From Arthrobacter tumbae (lineage in GTDB: Bacteria > Actinomycetota > Actinomycetes > Actinomycetales > Micrococcaceae): DNA of 64,000 bases. Position numbers and translations under genes: made by a program. Under the pieces are notes generated by a model, which worked only from the letters and a program-made list of their open reading frames with translations, was not told the origin of the DNA and made no database searches. The stretch lies in the NCBI RefSeq assembly GCF_016907495.1, contig NZ_JAFBCC010000001.1, positions 1,798,001 to 1,862,000 of the forward strand. The letters are read 5' to 3'. Shown piece by piece: positions 18,760 to 27,468 of the stretch (positions are counted from its first letter, which is position 1; each line of letters starts with the position of its first letter).

Positions 18760-19826
18760 GCGAGCAGAATACCAAGGTGGCTGAACCGCGAATCGACGCG
18801 TCGGCCGACCACAGCGCCTCCAAGGCCAACCCGCTGCAGAGCGTCCTGAAGGGCTCCGCTGGTCGCAGCCTGGGGCTGGTCATCGCGCTGGGGCTGCTGT
18901 TCGCGGTGGGTGCCATCACCAGTGGGGACCGGTTCCTGAACCCCGAGAACATGCTGACCATCCTCCGGTACGCCTCGATTATCGGTGTGATCAGCATAGG
19001 CGTCACCTTTGTCATCACCGCCGGAGGAATTGATCTTTCGGTCGGTTCGGTCATGGGACTGGCGACCGTCGTTGCCACCCTGACCAGCGTCCAGCTTGCC
19101 GCCACGCAATCGTCCTGGCTCCTCATGGTCCTCGTGGCGCTCGCGGTGGGCGCGGGTGCGGGCCTGATCAACGGCGTGGTGATCGCGTACGGCAATGTCG
19201 TCGCGTTCATTGCCACCCTGGCCATGCTGGTCGGCGCCCGCGGACTTGCCGAGCTTATCTCCGGCCGAAGCACGCAGATCGTCGTCAATCAGGACTTCCT
19301 GCAGGTCATGCGCGCTGACTTCCTGGGCATTCCCATCCTCGTCTGGATCTTCCTCCTTGTCGCAGTGGCAGGGTGGTTCCTCCTGAACCGCACCACCTTC
19401 GGTCGCCGGACCATCGCCATCGGCGGAAACCTTGAAGCCTCCCGCCTGGCCGGTATCAAGGTGAAGCGCCATCTGGTCTACCTGTACGTCCTTGCCGGCC
19501 TCGCCGCGGGTATTGCAGCTGTCATGATGCTCGGCCGCACCACGGCGGGTACGTCGACGCACGGTCTGCTCTACGAGCTCGACGCGATCGCCGCCGTCGT
19601 CGTCGGTGGAACGCTGCTCATTGGCGGGCGCGGCACGATCATGGGCACCGTCCTCGGGGTGCTCATCTTCAGCACCCTGACCAATGTCTTCATCCAGAAC
19701 AACCTGGACACCTCTGTCCAGGCGTTGGCCAAGGGCCTGATCATCGTGGTCGCGGTACTGCTGCAGCAGCGCTTCGCCGTCAGCGGCGGAAAGAAAAGGG
19801 CAAAAGCCAAGCCAGTCAAGGCCTAA
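18756..19826 (+). CDS. Sugar ABC transporter permease, RbsC-like
   Basis: 356 residues, hydrophilic N-terminal 40 residues, then about nine to ten hydrophobic helices. Family segments: ITAGGIDLSVGSVMGLA, GNVVAFIATLAMLVGARGLA, TTFGRRTIAIGGNLEASRLA and GGTLLIGGRGTIMGTVLGVL. GTG start within the GTGA overlap with the ATPase stop. It is the membrane channel of the ribose-type importer that includes the binding protein at 16039. Confidence 0.93.
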   Translation: MSEQNTKVAEPRIDASADHSASKANPLQSVLKGSAGRSLGLVIALGLLFAVGAITSGDRFLNPENMLTILRYASIIGVISIGVTFVITAGGIDLSVGSVMGLATVVATLTSVQLAATQSSWLLMVLVALAVGAGAGLINGVVIAYGNVVAFIATLAMLVGARGLAELISGRSTQIVVNQDFLQVMRADFLGIPILVWIFLLVAVAGWFLLNRTTFGRRTIAIGGNLEASRLAGIKVKRHLVYLYVLAGLAAGIAAVMMLGRTTAGTSTHGLLYELDAIAAVVVGGTLLIGGRGTIMGTVLGVLIFSTLTNVFIQNNLDTSVQALAKGLIIVVAVLLQQRFAVSGGKKRAKAKPVKA

Positions 19827-19897
19827 CCGGAAACCAGGATGCAGCCCACCAGCCGGCTTCCGAGTACCGGGAGCCGGAGGAACCGGAGGATGAGTCG

Positions 19898-20977
19898 GTG
19901 AACCTGAACGTGGACTACGCGCTGCACCGCAACGCGGAGCTCGAACTGGTCGAGGATGCGCTCCAGCGATTCTTCAGTGACGCGAAACTCCGTGCTGTAT
20001 CGGTGAACGCCGCCTACCTCACCCTGTGGGAATCGTTGGAAAGGGCAACCGCGGGCGGCAAGCGCTCCCGCCCGCGGTTGGTTCTGCTCGCCTACCGCCA
20101 GCTGGGAGGTACTGACCCCGCCGGTGCTGCACAGCTCGCCGCCGCCTATGAGCTCCTCCATAGCGCGCTGATCGTTCACGACGACGTCATTGACCGCGAC
20201 TTCGTCCGGCGCGGCAACCCCAACGTTTCCGGCCACTACAGGAACAGGGCGCCGCGCGCCGGTGCATCCCCGGCGGCCGCTGAGCACGCCGGAGTCTCTG
20301 CGGGAGTCCTTGCCGGTGACCTCGCCCTTTCGGGCGCCTATCGGCTCCTGCGATCCGTGGACGCTCCGGAAGCCGTAGCGCGGCGGCTCAACGAGATCCT
20401 TGATGATGCCATTTTCTCCTCGGTGGGCGGTGAGGTCCTCGACATTGAGTTCAGCCGGACTCAGGACATGCCCTCGCTCGAGGACATCACCAAGACTGCG
20501 CACCAGAAAACGTCTGTCTACTCGTTCGAGGCGCCGCTGCAGGCCGGAGCCGTGCTCGCCGGAGCTGAAGAGCCGGCCGTTGGGGCACTGACATCCTTCG
20601 GCCGTTATGCCGGGATCGCTTACCAGATCGCCGATGACCTGCTGGGCGTTTTCGGCAGTGAAAGCCGGACAGGGAAGACCACCTGGGGAGACCTGCGGGA
20701 AGGCAAGCGCACGGCCCTGCTCTCTTATGCGGCCACGCGGCCGGAATGGAGCAGCATAGCCACGCTCATAGGATCCCCGGACCTGACGGCCTCCAGCGCC
20801 GGGTACGTCCGCTCCGTGCTGGTGGCCTGCGGTGCCAGGGACTTCGCCGTCAATCTGGCCATCGAAAACGCACAACTCGCCGTCATGCACCTGGAGTCCG
20901 AGAGCGTGCCCGACGGACTGCGCAGCAGCCTCGAGCGCATGCTGTTCGCCGTCATCTCCGACGCCACCTCACACTGA
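19898..20977 (+). CDS. Polyprenyl diphosphate synthase (geranylgeranyl diphosphate synthase-like)
   Basis: 359 residues from GTG 19898, with GGAGGA upstream. The chain contains GGKRSRPRLVLLAY, the first aspartate-rich motif HDDVID (Asp95/96/99) and the second region QIADDLLGVFG with GKTTWGDLREGKRT, as in actinobacterial IdsA-type enzymes. It condenses isopentenyl diphosphate onto an allylic diphosphate. No carotenoid genes are next to it; the nearest prenyl-using gene is the UbiA-type EboC at 29841. A MSR-stop mini-frame (ATG at 19890) overlaps the GTG and is probably incidental. Confidence 0.88.
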   Translation: MNLNVDYALHRNAELELVEDALQRFFSDAKLRAVSVNAAYLTLWESLERATAGGKRSRPRLVLLAYRQLGGTDPAGAAQLAAAYELLHSALIVHDDVIDRDFVRRGNPNVSGHYRNRAPRAGASPAAAEHAGVSAGVLAGDLALSGAYRLLRSVDAPEAVARRLNEILDDAIFSSVGGEVLDIEFSRTQDMPSLEDITKTAHQKTSVYSFEAPLQAGAVLAGAEEPAVGALTSFGRYAGIAYQIADDLLGVFGSESRTGKTTWGDLREGKRTALLSYAATRPEWSSIATLIGSPDLTASSAGYVRSVLVACGARDFAVNLAIENAQLAVMHLESESVPDGLRSSLERMLFAVISDATSH

Positions 20978-21081
20978 CCGCGCCCGGCCGTTTCTTCGGC
21001 TCATGGATGCCGCCTGTTCTGCCGTTATCATGAAGGAATAATCCGGCACCGAGGCGATCCGCCAGGAAGGACCTGAACCAG

Positions 21082-22326
21082 GTGGAAGGTAGAACGGTGG
21101 CCGGCACCAACCTCGGCAATAACCGCGATTCCACCCGGCAGCACAATCTTTCCACGGTGCTGCGGCTGGTGCACTCCATGGCCGGAGTCTCCCGGGCACA
21201 GCTCACCCGTGCCACGGGACTCAACCGGTCAACGATCGCTGCGCTCGTCGGCGAACTGGTCCAGCTCGGTCTCGTCGTCGAGAGCAACCTTGACCAGGCA
21301 CAGCTGCACGGCCGCCCCAGCATCATGATCGAGCCGAGTCCCGGAGCGCTGGCGCTCTCGGTCAATCCGGATATCGACGTCGTCAGCGTTGCGCTCGTCT
21401 CGCTGGGCGGCCACATTGTGAATCCGGTCCGCTTCCACACCGTCCGCGCGCCGTCGGTCGCGGAAGTGGTGAACATCGTGACCGCCATCTACGCGGGAAT
21501 GCGAACCTCCCTGCCGGCCGGGCACCGGATCATGGGGGTAGGGCTCGCCATTCCGGGACTCGTCGACCCCGGGGATGGCACCGTCATTGAAGCGCCACAC
21601 CTCGGCTGGCGCGACCAACCGCTCGCTGCACTTCTCAGCGACGCCCTGAAGCTTCCGGTCATCGCCGCGAACGACGCCGTCGTGGGCGCCCGCGCGCAGG
21701 CAACCTTCGGTGCGGGCCGGGACGTGTCCGACCTCGTCTATCTCTATGGGGGCGCCAGCGGAATCGGCGGAGGCGTCATCAGCGGCGGCCGGCTGATCCG
21801 CGGTGCCACCGGCTTCGCCGGGCAGCTCGGGCACACGCACGTGCGCTCCGGGGGTGTGGCCTGTACCTGCGGGTCTTTCGGCTGCCTTGAAGCCGAGATC
21901 ACCCGGGAGGAGCTGATCGCGGCGGTCGGCCTGCCCGCCGGTGAGACTGAGAATCTCGAAGACGCTGTCCTGGAGAAGCTGCAGCAGGAGGGCTCGCAGG
22001 AACTGCGGGAGCTGATTGAGCGCCAGATCCAGCTGCTGGCGATAGGGCTCAAGAGCGTCGTGAACCTGCTCAACCCCTCAATGATCGTGCTGGGCGGCTT
22101 CCTTCGCATCCTGGTGCGCGCCTCGCCGGACGCGCTGAGCGAAGCCCTGCGCACTCCGGGCACGCGCGGGCCGAGGGAGAGCGTCACAATCGAGCTGGCA
22201 CCCCTGGGTGAAGATCCCATTCTGGTCGGTGCCGCGGAGCTCGCCTTCGAGCCGCTCATCCGGAATCCCGCCGGTTTCCTGCGCTCACAGGACGACGACG
22301 CCGGCACACCGGTTCGCTTCGCGTAG
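21082..22326 (+). CDS. ROK-family transcriptional regulator with N-terminal HTH
   Basis: 414 residues. The N-terminal winged helix (about 20-75: SRAQLTRATGLNRSTIAALV) precedes a ROK/glucokinase-like domain with DVVSVALVSLGG, the sugar-site segment FAGQLGHTHV and the zinc motif CTCGSFGCLE (about residues 263-272). Such proteins repress sugar genes and are released by a sugar or sugar phosphate. Its target could be the neighbouring importer, the convergent dehydrogenase or the ebo operon; the sequence does not decide. GTG start; another GTG 15 nt downstream is possible. Confidence 0.9.
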   Translation: MEGRTVAGTNLGNNRDSTRQHNLSTVLRLVHSMAGVSRAQLTRATGLNRSTIAALVGELVQLGLVVESNLDQAQLHGRPSIMIEPSPGALALSVNPDIDVVSVALVSLGGHIVNPVRFHTVRAPSVAEVVNIVTAIYAGMRTSLPAGHRIMGVGLAIPGLVDPGDGTVIEAPHLGWRDQPLAALLSDALKLPVIAANDAVVGARAQATFGAGRDVSDLVYLYGGASGIGGGVISGGRLIRGATGFAGQLGHTHVRSGGVACTCGSFGCLEAEITREELIAAVGLPAGETENLEDAVLEKLQQEGSQELRELIERQIQLLAIGLKSVVNLLNPSMIVLGGFLRILVRASPDALSEALRTPGTRGPRESVTIELAPLGEDPILVGAAELAFEPLIRNPAGFLRSQDDDAGTPVRFA

Positions 22327-22352
22327 CAGACAGCAACCTGCCGGACACGAAG

Positions 22353-22394
22353 AAGCGGATCCTGTTCCAGCCTCGGCTGGAACAGGATCCGCTT
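22353..22394. terminator. Bidirectional terminator with perfect 20 bp stem
   Basis: The arms 22353-22372 and 22375-22394 are perfect reverse complements (20 bp), with a tight CTCG-type loop and T-rich sequence just after. It lies 27 bp after the ROK stop and 55 bp before the stop of the convergent dehydrogenase gene, so it can serve both. Confidence 0.9.
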
Positions 22395-22448
22395 TTCTTG
22401 TCAGGGCCAGATGGCCGTTACAGTGCGATCAGCGTGCTACGTGCGTGA

Positions 22449-24647
22449 TCAGTTGGGGATGATGACCACTTCAGCGGTTCCGGTCAGCGGATCGGAAGCC
22501 GCATCGCCGGCGTCAGTGTAGGAAGCGTTGAACACTGCCGAGAGGTCGTCCACTGCGGGATCGTGTCCCTCAGGAACCGTTGTGGTGATAGTTCCGGTGC
22601 AGCCCGTGGTGGTGGTCTGCGGGTGTCCGTGGGTGTGGTGGCCCAGGATATAGGTGACCTGAACCAGTGCGCAGTCAACGGGCTGGTCGTCGGTGACGCG
22701 GACTTCGTAGGAAACCGTGTCTCCGAACTGGAAGGCCTGGTCTGCAACCGGACTGATGAACTCCACAACCGGTGCCTGGTTCCCGACTTCAATCGTCACT
22801 TCTGCGGAAGAGTGCTTTCCCCGGTGCTTTCCGCCCTGGTCCGTCACCGTCAGGCTGGCGGTGTAGGAGCCGATCTCCTCATAAGTGAACGTGGGGTTCG
22901 CGTCTGTTGAGTCCACAACGCCGTCGGAGTTGAAGTCCCAGGCGTAACGCAGCTTGTCGCCGTCGGCGTCTGCTGTTCCTTCACTTGAGAATTCGACGGT
23001 CAGCGGGGATGCACCAACGGTGGGAGTTCCGCTGGCCACCGCTACGGGGCTGTGGTTGCCGCCTTCACCGATGTAGTCGATACGGGAGAGCTGGGCATCC
23101 GGGTTTTCGCCGAAGTAGCCGTCACCATATTCGAGGACGTACAGCGCGCCGTTGGGACCGAATTCCATGTCAATCGGGTTGTCCGTGACCAGCGAGTCGA
23201 CAACGTTCTCGATGGAGACGAGTTCACCATTTTCCGTGGTCATGCCCTTGATGTAGTCGCGGGTCCACTCGTAGAAGAAGGACATCCCGTCGTAGTATTC
23301 CGGCCACGCGACCGGAGCGCGGCCCGTGGTTGCCTTCTTGTCGAACTGGTATGCCGGTCCGGCCATGGGTCCGATTCCACCGGTCTCGAATTCAGGGAAC
23401 TCGGCCGAAGCGCCGTAGGAGTACCACGCCTGCGGCTGGGTTACCGGCGGCAGTTCGCGAAGCCCGGTGTTGTTCGGGGAGTCGTTGACGGGTGCATCGC
23501 AGTTGAAGGTTTCGCCGGAGACGCCGGTGGCGAAGTCATAGTCGACGTACGGCAGTTCGGCGGTGGCGCAGTAGGGCCATCCGTAGTTGGAAGGCTCGGT
23601 TACTGACATCCACTTGCCGGTTCCTGCCGGACCGCGAAGCGGATCGGCTGACCGGGCGTCGGGGGAGTAGTCAGCGATGAGCAGTTCACTAGTGCTCTGG
23701 TTGAGCTCGATGCGGAATGGGTTGCGAAGGCCCATGACGTAGATCTCGGGGCGGGTCTGCGCAGTCCCCGGCTCGAAGAGGTTGCCCTCGGGGATGGTGT
23801 ATCCGCCGCCGTCCGTCGGGGTGATGCGCAAGACCTTTCCGCGCAGGTCATTGGTGTTGGCGGAGGTCCGCTGCGCATCGAATGCCGGGTTGCTGTCCGG
23901 GCGTTCGTCGATCGGGGTGTAGCCGCCGGAGGCGAAGGGGTTGGTGTCATCGCCGGTGGAAAGATAGAGGTTGCCCTCGGCATCGAAGACGATGTCGCCG
24001 CCGACGTGGCAGCAGATGCCACGGTCCACGGGAACTTCGAGGATTTCCTGTTCGCTGGCCAAGTCGATGGTGGAACCGTCGAACTGGAAACGGGACAGGG
24101 TGAGCGAGCCCTTGAATGGTGCGAAGTCGGCGGCGGTGCCGGTGGTCGGCGCATCGCCCTCGTTGACGCCCTCAGTGGCCGGGTCATCTACCGGAGTATT
24201 TCCTGGAGGTGAATAGTAAAGGTAGACCCAGTTGTTGCCCTTGGTTCCGAAGTTCGGATCCAGCGCGACGCTTTGCAGGCCTTCCTCGTCGTGTTCGTAG
24301 ACATCGAGGGTCGCCGCCAGTGTGTTGAGGCCGGACTCGGCATCGTTGAGCCACACCTCGCCACCGCGGGTGGTGTGGAGGACGTCGTTGTTCGGCAGGA
24401 CGGCCAGGTCTACCGGCTCTCCCGGGGTGTCATTCAGGGTCACTTTCTCGAAGTTTGCGTCCGGTGGAGCGACCGGCGGCGTTGCACCGGCGTCCTTTGC
24501 CTGAGCAGGTACAGCTGCGAAGGAGGTGGCCATCAGCGCCACCATTGCGAGGCCTGCGCCCGCTCTCGCAGCACGCTTCATTGAGAATGGTGCGGCATCG
24601 GTGTGATGCCCGGATGCTTGCGCTATCCTGTGTCGATTGACTTTCAT
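22449..24647 (-). CDS. Secreted PQQ-type glucose/sorbosone dehydrogenase-like protein with PKD domain
   Basis: 732 residues. A basic N-terminus and hydrophobic core ending near AVPAQA (about residue 50) form a signal peptide. The main domain is a six-bladed beta-propeller of the glucose/sorbosone dehydrogenase family: HDEEGLQSVALDPNFG, YLYYSPPG, GICCHVGGDIVFDAEGNLYL, GLRNPFRIELN, PSNYGWPYC and DMEFGPNGALYVLEYGDGYF. A PKD domain follows (ADGDKLRYAWDFNSDGVVD, about 540-620), then a C-terminal beta-sandwich of unknown role. Expected to act outside the membrane on a sugar or aldose. Whether it uses PQQ is not certain. An alternative start at Met23 would shorten the signal. Confidence 0.85.
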   Translation of the reverse strand: MKVNRHRIAQASGHHTDAAPFSMKRAARAGAGLAMVALMATSFAAVPAQAKDAGATPPVAPPDANFEKVTLNDTPGEPVDLAVLPNNDVLHTTRGGEVWLNDAESGLNTLAATLDVYEHDEEGLQSVALDPNFGTKGNNWVYLYYSPPGNTPVDDPATEGVNEGDAPTTGTAADFAPFKGSLTLSRFQFDGSTIDLASEQEILEVPVDRGICCHVGGDIVFDAEGNLYLSTGDDTNPFASGGYTPIDERPDSNPAFDAQRTSANTNDLRGKVLRITPTDGGGYTIPEGNLFEPGTAQTRPEIYVMGLRNPFRIELNQSTSELLIADYSPDARSADPLRGPAGTGKWMSVTEPSNYGWPYCATAELPYVDYDFATGVSGETFNCDAPVNDSPNNTGLRELPPVTQPQAWYSYGASAEFPEFETGGIGPMAGPAYQFDKKATTGRAPVAWPEYYDGMSFFYEWTRDYIKGMTTENGELVSIENVVDSLVTDNPIDMEFGPNGALYVLEYGDGYFGENPDAQLSRIDYIGEGGNHSPVAVASGTPTVGASPLTVEFSSEGTADADGDKLRYAWDFNSDGVVDSTDANPTFTYEEIGSYTASLTVTDQGGKHRGKHSSAEVTIEVGNQAPVVEFISPVADQAFQFGDTVSYEVRVTDDQPVDCALVQVTYILGHHTHGHPQTTTTGCTGTITTTVPEGHDPAVDDLSAVFNASYTDAGDAASDPLTGTAEVVIIPN

Positions 24648-24705
24648 CGTTCACTTTCTTCTCGCCTTTGAGGATCCGGACCAGCCGGAGTCAGGTCACC
24701 TAAAA

Positions 24706-24737
24706 CGCTAGTAGAGGTCGATCAAATCCGCTAGTGG
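24706..24737 (-). promoter_or_regulatory. Paired ACTAGCG heptamers upstream of the secreted dehydrogenase gene
   Basis: On the minus strand ACTAGCG occurs twice, ending at 24706 and 24729, a centre spacing of 23 bp (about two helical turns). They lie 60-90 bp before the dehydrogenase start, in the only non-coding stretch between it and the ebo operon end. A dimeric regulator site is possible; which protein binds is unknown. The rest of 24648-24859 shows no gene. Confidence 0.35.
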
Positions 24738-24859
24738 TTTCAACAAACAAAGTACCGTTTCTTTTCGGCAAGTTCCCTGCGTTCGGGCACGCAAAAGCAG
24801 GCTATCGTCCGACATCAACGCATTCCTGCGCCGAATCGGGATTTTGTTGTTCCGTAAAG

Positions 24860-26281
24860 CTAAAGTCGTTGTGAACCCGTTAAACTGTGCATACCCTGGG
24901 TCTCGAGCACCAGCCCTTTGACGGCGGCTGCCGGCACCTGTCTGCCGCCGTTCACGAGTGTCTCGATGGACCCGGGTATCTGGTCATGGGAAGCGATGAT
25001 CAGCGGCGTGCCATCCTTCGAATCGGGTAGCCTTCCGTGGGTTCCGCGAACGTGCGTAGGATCCAGGGGCACCGTTTTCATGGCATATCGCAGGCCCAGC
25101 TTTTTCCGCGCCAGATTCATACCCGCCTTCGCCTTGGCCAGCTTGTCCGCCGGGTTGAAGAAGAGCTCGGAAGGGTCGTACCCGGGTTTCCGGTGGATGT
25201 CGACGCCGCGTGCGTAGTCGGGCGCCCGGTCATCGTCCAGCCAGAAGTAGTAGGTGAACCAGGCACCTGGCTCCGCGATCACAACCAGCTCACCGGACCG
25301 CTCATGGTCGAGCCCGTAACGGCCCTGCGCCTTGCGGTCGAGGACCTCGTCCACCCCGTCGGTCGCGCGAAGGATCGCAGCCACGCGCTCTATGTCCGCC
25401 GGATCGGAGACATACACGTGGGCAACCTGATGGTCGGCAACGGCGAACGCCCGCGACGTCCACGGGTCCAGCTGCTCCCGGGCGCCCTGCACATAGACCT
25501 CGAGCAGGCCCTCCCGGCGCAGCACACGGTTGATGTCCACCGGCTTGCGCGCTTCCTCGATGCCGTACTCGGACACCACAATAACCGCATAACCCCGGGC
25601 CTCGGCTTCGTCCAGCAGGGGAGCGAGAACTCCATCCAGCTCGGCTGCTGCCCGGGCCGCCTGCGGAGAATCCGGTCCGAACCGCTGGAGATCGTAATCA
25701 AGGTGGGGGAGGTAAGCCATCAGGAGATTCGGGGCCTGGTTCCGCAGGACGTGCCGGGTGGAATTCACAATCCACTGTGTCGACTGGATTGCCGCCGTGG
25801 GCCCCCAGTACTGAAAGAGCGGGAATTCGCCGTAGTGGCCCACCAGTTCGTCATGCAGGGCGGGGGGACGCACATACGCGTCGGGCGATTTGCGGCCGTC
25901 CGCAAGGTAGATCGGCCGGGGAGTCACGGTGAGGTCGGTGGACATTCCCATGGCGTACCACCAGCAGATATTGCCCGCGCGGTACCCCGGGTCCTGCTGC
26001 CGTGCGGTCTCCCAGATCTTCTCGCCGGTGACCAGCTTGTTGTGCTGGCGCCAGAAGTACACATCTCCCAATTCCCGGAAGTACCAGCCGTTCCCAACGA
26101 CCCCGTGCTGGGCGGGAGCCAGCCCGGTCAGCATGGTGGACTGGACGGTGCAGGTCACCGCAGGCAGGACCGTCGCAAGTTCGGACGACCATCCCTGCGC
26201 CGCAAGTCTGGTCAGGCGGGGCATGGAACGAAGGGACTGGGCAGTCAGCCCCACAACATCCAGCAGCAGTACTGGTTTCAC
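24860..26281 (-). CDS. eboF: EboF-like alkaline-phosphatase-superfamily protein
   Basis: 473 residues of the nucleotide-pyrophosphatase/phosphodiesterase fold: VLLLDVVGL with metal-ligand Asp8, PAVTCTVQSTMLTG around the nucleophile Thr, FWRQHNKLVTGEKIWE and THVRGTHGRLP near the end. Position at the end of an ebo operon supports EboF. Canonical metal ligands are changed: LDYDLQRFG (Asp195 kept, expected His is Gln199) and SEYG (237-240) where SDHG is usual. No signal peptide is seen. The gap to EboE is 62 bp, the largest inside the operon. The function of EboF in precursor traffic is not understood. Confidence 0.8.
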   Translation of the reverse strand: MKPVLLLDVVGLTAQSLRSMPRLTRLAAQGWSSELATVLPAVTCTVQSTMLTGLAPAQHGVVGNGWYFRELGDVYFWRQHNKLVTGEKIWETARQQDPGYRAGNICWWYAMGMSTDLTVTPRPIYLADGRKSPDAYVRPPALHDELVGHYGEFPLFQYWGPTAAIQSTQWIVNSTRHVLRNQAPNLLMAYLPHLDYDLQRFGPDSPQAARAAAELDGVLAPLLDEAEARGYAVIVVSEYGIEEARKPVDINRVLRREGLLEVYVQGAREQLDPWTSRAFAVADHQVAHVYVSDPADIERVAAILRATDGVDEVLDRKAQGRYGLDHERSGELVVIAEPGAWFTYYFWLDDDRAPDYARGVDIHRKPGYDPSELFFNPADKLAKAKAGMNLARKKLGLRYAMKTVPLDPTHVRGTHGRLPDSKDGTPLIIASHDQIPGSIETLVNGGRQVPAAAVKGLVLETQGMHSLTGSQRL

Positions 26282-26343
26282 GGTTCTTCCCTTGCAGTTG
26301 TCTTACTCAAACGGATCAGTGCCGGGTGTGTTCCCGGCAGCGC

Positions 26344-27468
26344 TTACGACGCCGGTGCTGCCGCGAGGAGGTGGGACTCCGCCCACCCGATCTCGGCGGC
26401 GATTCCGTCGACGATGCCGACCTGCCCTCCGGGCAGGACGCTCCAGGTATAGGTTTCGATGTCCAGATGTACTTCCCGGCCGTAGTGCCTGCGGGAAACC
26501 TCCGCGACGGTCTGTCGCAGCACAGCGGCCGTGGTCTCCAGCGGGGCGGAGGGGATGTGATGGAGCGGGATGTGGAAATGCACCCGCCAGGGGGCCTGTC
26601 CCGGCAGAGTGTCGAGGGCCTCTGTCAGGTCATCGGCTGCCAGGATTCCGTACTCGCCCTGCTCCCGCACCTGGTGAAGGTAGCGGGGTTCAGCGAAGGC
26701 TCTCAACGCTGCACGGGCGGCGGCACTGGAGGGGTCGGGAACATGGAGGGCTGCTGACGCCTGGATCTTCACGACCCGCAGGCCCGCCGCTTCGATGTGG
26801 CTGATCGCGTCCGCCGGGTCCGCGAAAGAAACCGCAAGGTGGCAGGTGTCCACGCACAGGCCGATGTACTCGGGATCAACGCCGCGATCAATCCGTGCTC
26901 CCAGCCAGCCGACCACGTCGTCAACAGTATCGAGCACGCACCCAGGTTCCGGTTCGACGGCGATGCGGACAGTTTTTCCCGTGCGCTCCTCAAGTTCCCG
27001 CAAGCGGAAGCTCAGTTCCGCGAAAGCGGAGGTGGCGTCGTCGTCGTCGGTTTGTGTCCATGGGTTTCGCCAGGCAAGCGGCAGGGTCGAGATCGAGCCG
27101 GCCGTGTTGTCCGGCAGGAGCGCCGCGAGGACCTCCGCGCAGTCGAGGGTGTACTCCAGCCGCTCCCGCTCGGCCCACGTGGGTTTGTAGACGCCGAGTT
27201 TGACCACCTCGTTGTGGAAGCCGCCGTAGGGAAAGGCGTTGATCGTGTGCAGCTGAAGCCCCTCCGCAGTCAGGACCTCGCGAAGCGTCGCCAGGTCATC
27301 TGCACTCCGGGCCAGCCGGCGCGCCAGTCCGGCGGGAAGCCAGAGCCCCACACCGAGAACGTCCAGGCCGGCCTTCCGGCGGATGGGGCCGGAGTACTCG
27401 CGGAGTTGCCGGACCATGCCGTCGAGATCTTCGGCCGGATGGACGTTGGTGCAGTAGGAGAGGAGCAT
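26344..27468 (-). CDS. eboE: Metabolite traffic protein EboE (TIM-barrel)
   Basis: 374 residues. TIM-barrel segments LLSYCTNVHPAEDLDGM, LGLWLPA-like LGVGLWLPAGLARRL, HTINAFPYGGFHNEVVKLGV, IAVEPEPGCVLDT, IGLCVDTCHLAVSF and VHFHIPLHH are hallmarks of EboE. The ATG overlaps the EboB stop by one base (TGATG), so it is translationally coupled. Cytoplasmic by sequence. In Nostoc the ebo genes are needed for delivery of the scytonemin precursor to the periplasm (literature, recalled); the cargo here is unknown. Confidence 0.88.
   Translation of the reverse strand: MLLSYCTNVHPAEDLDGMVRQLREYSGPIRRKAGLDVLGVGLWLPAGLARRLARSADDLATLREVLTAEGLQLHTINAFPYGGFHNEVVKLGVYKPTWAERERLEYTLDCAEVLAALLPDNTAGSISTLPLAWRNPWTQTDDDDATSAFAELSFRLRELEERTGKTVRIAVEPEPGCVLDTVDDVVGWLGARIDRGVDPEYIGLCVDTCHLAVSFADPADAISHIEAAGLRVVKIQASAALHVPDPSSAAARAALRAFAEPRYLHQVREQGEYGILAADDLTEALDTLPGQAPWRVHFHIPLHHIPSAPLETTAAVLRQTVAEVSRRHYGREVHLDIETYTWSVLPGGQVGIVDGIAAEIGWAESHLLAAAPAS

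Noticed and set aside
19890..19901. Three-codon mini-ORF (MSR) overlapping the start of the polyprenyl synthase
   Set aside because: Too short to separate from chance; no regulatory structure around it.
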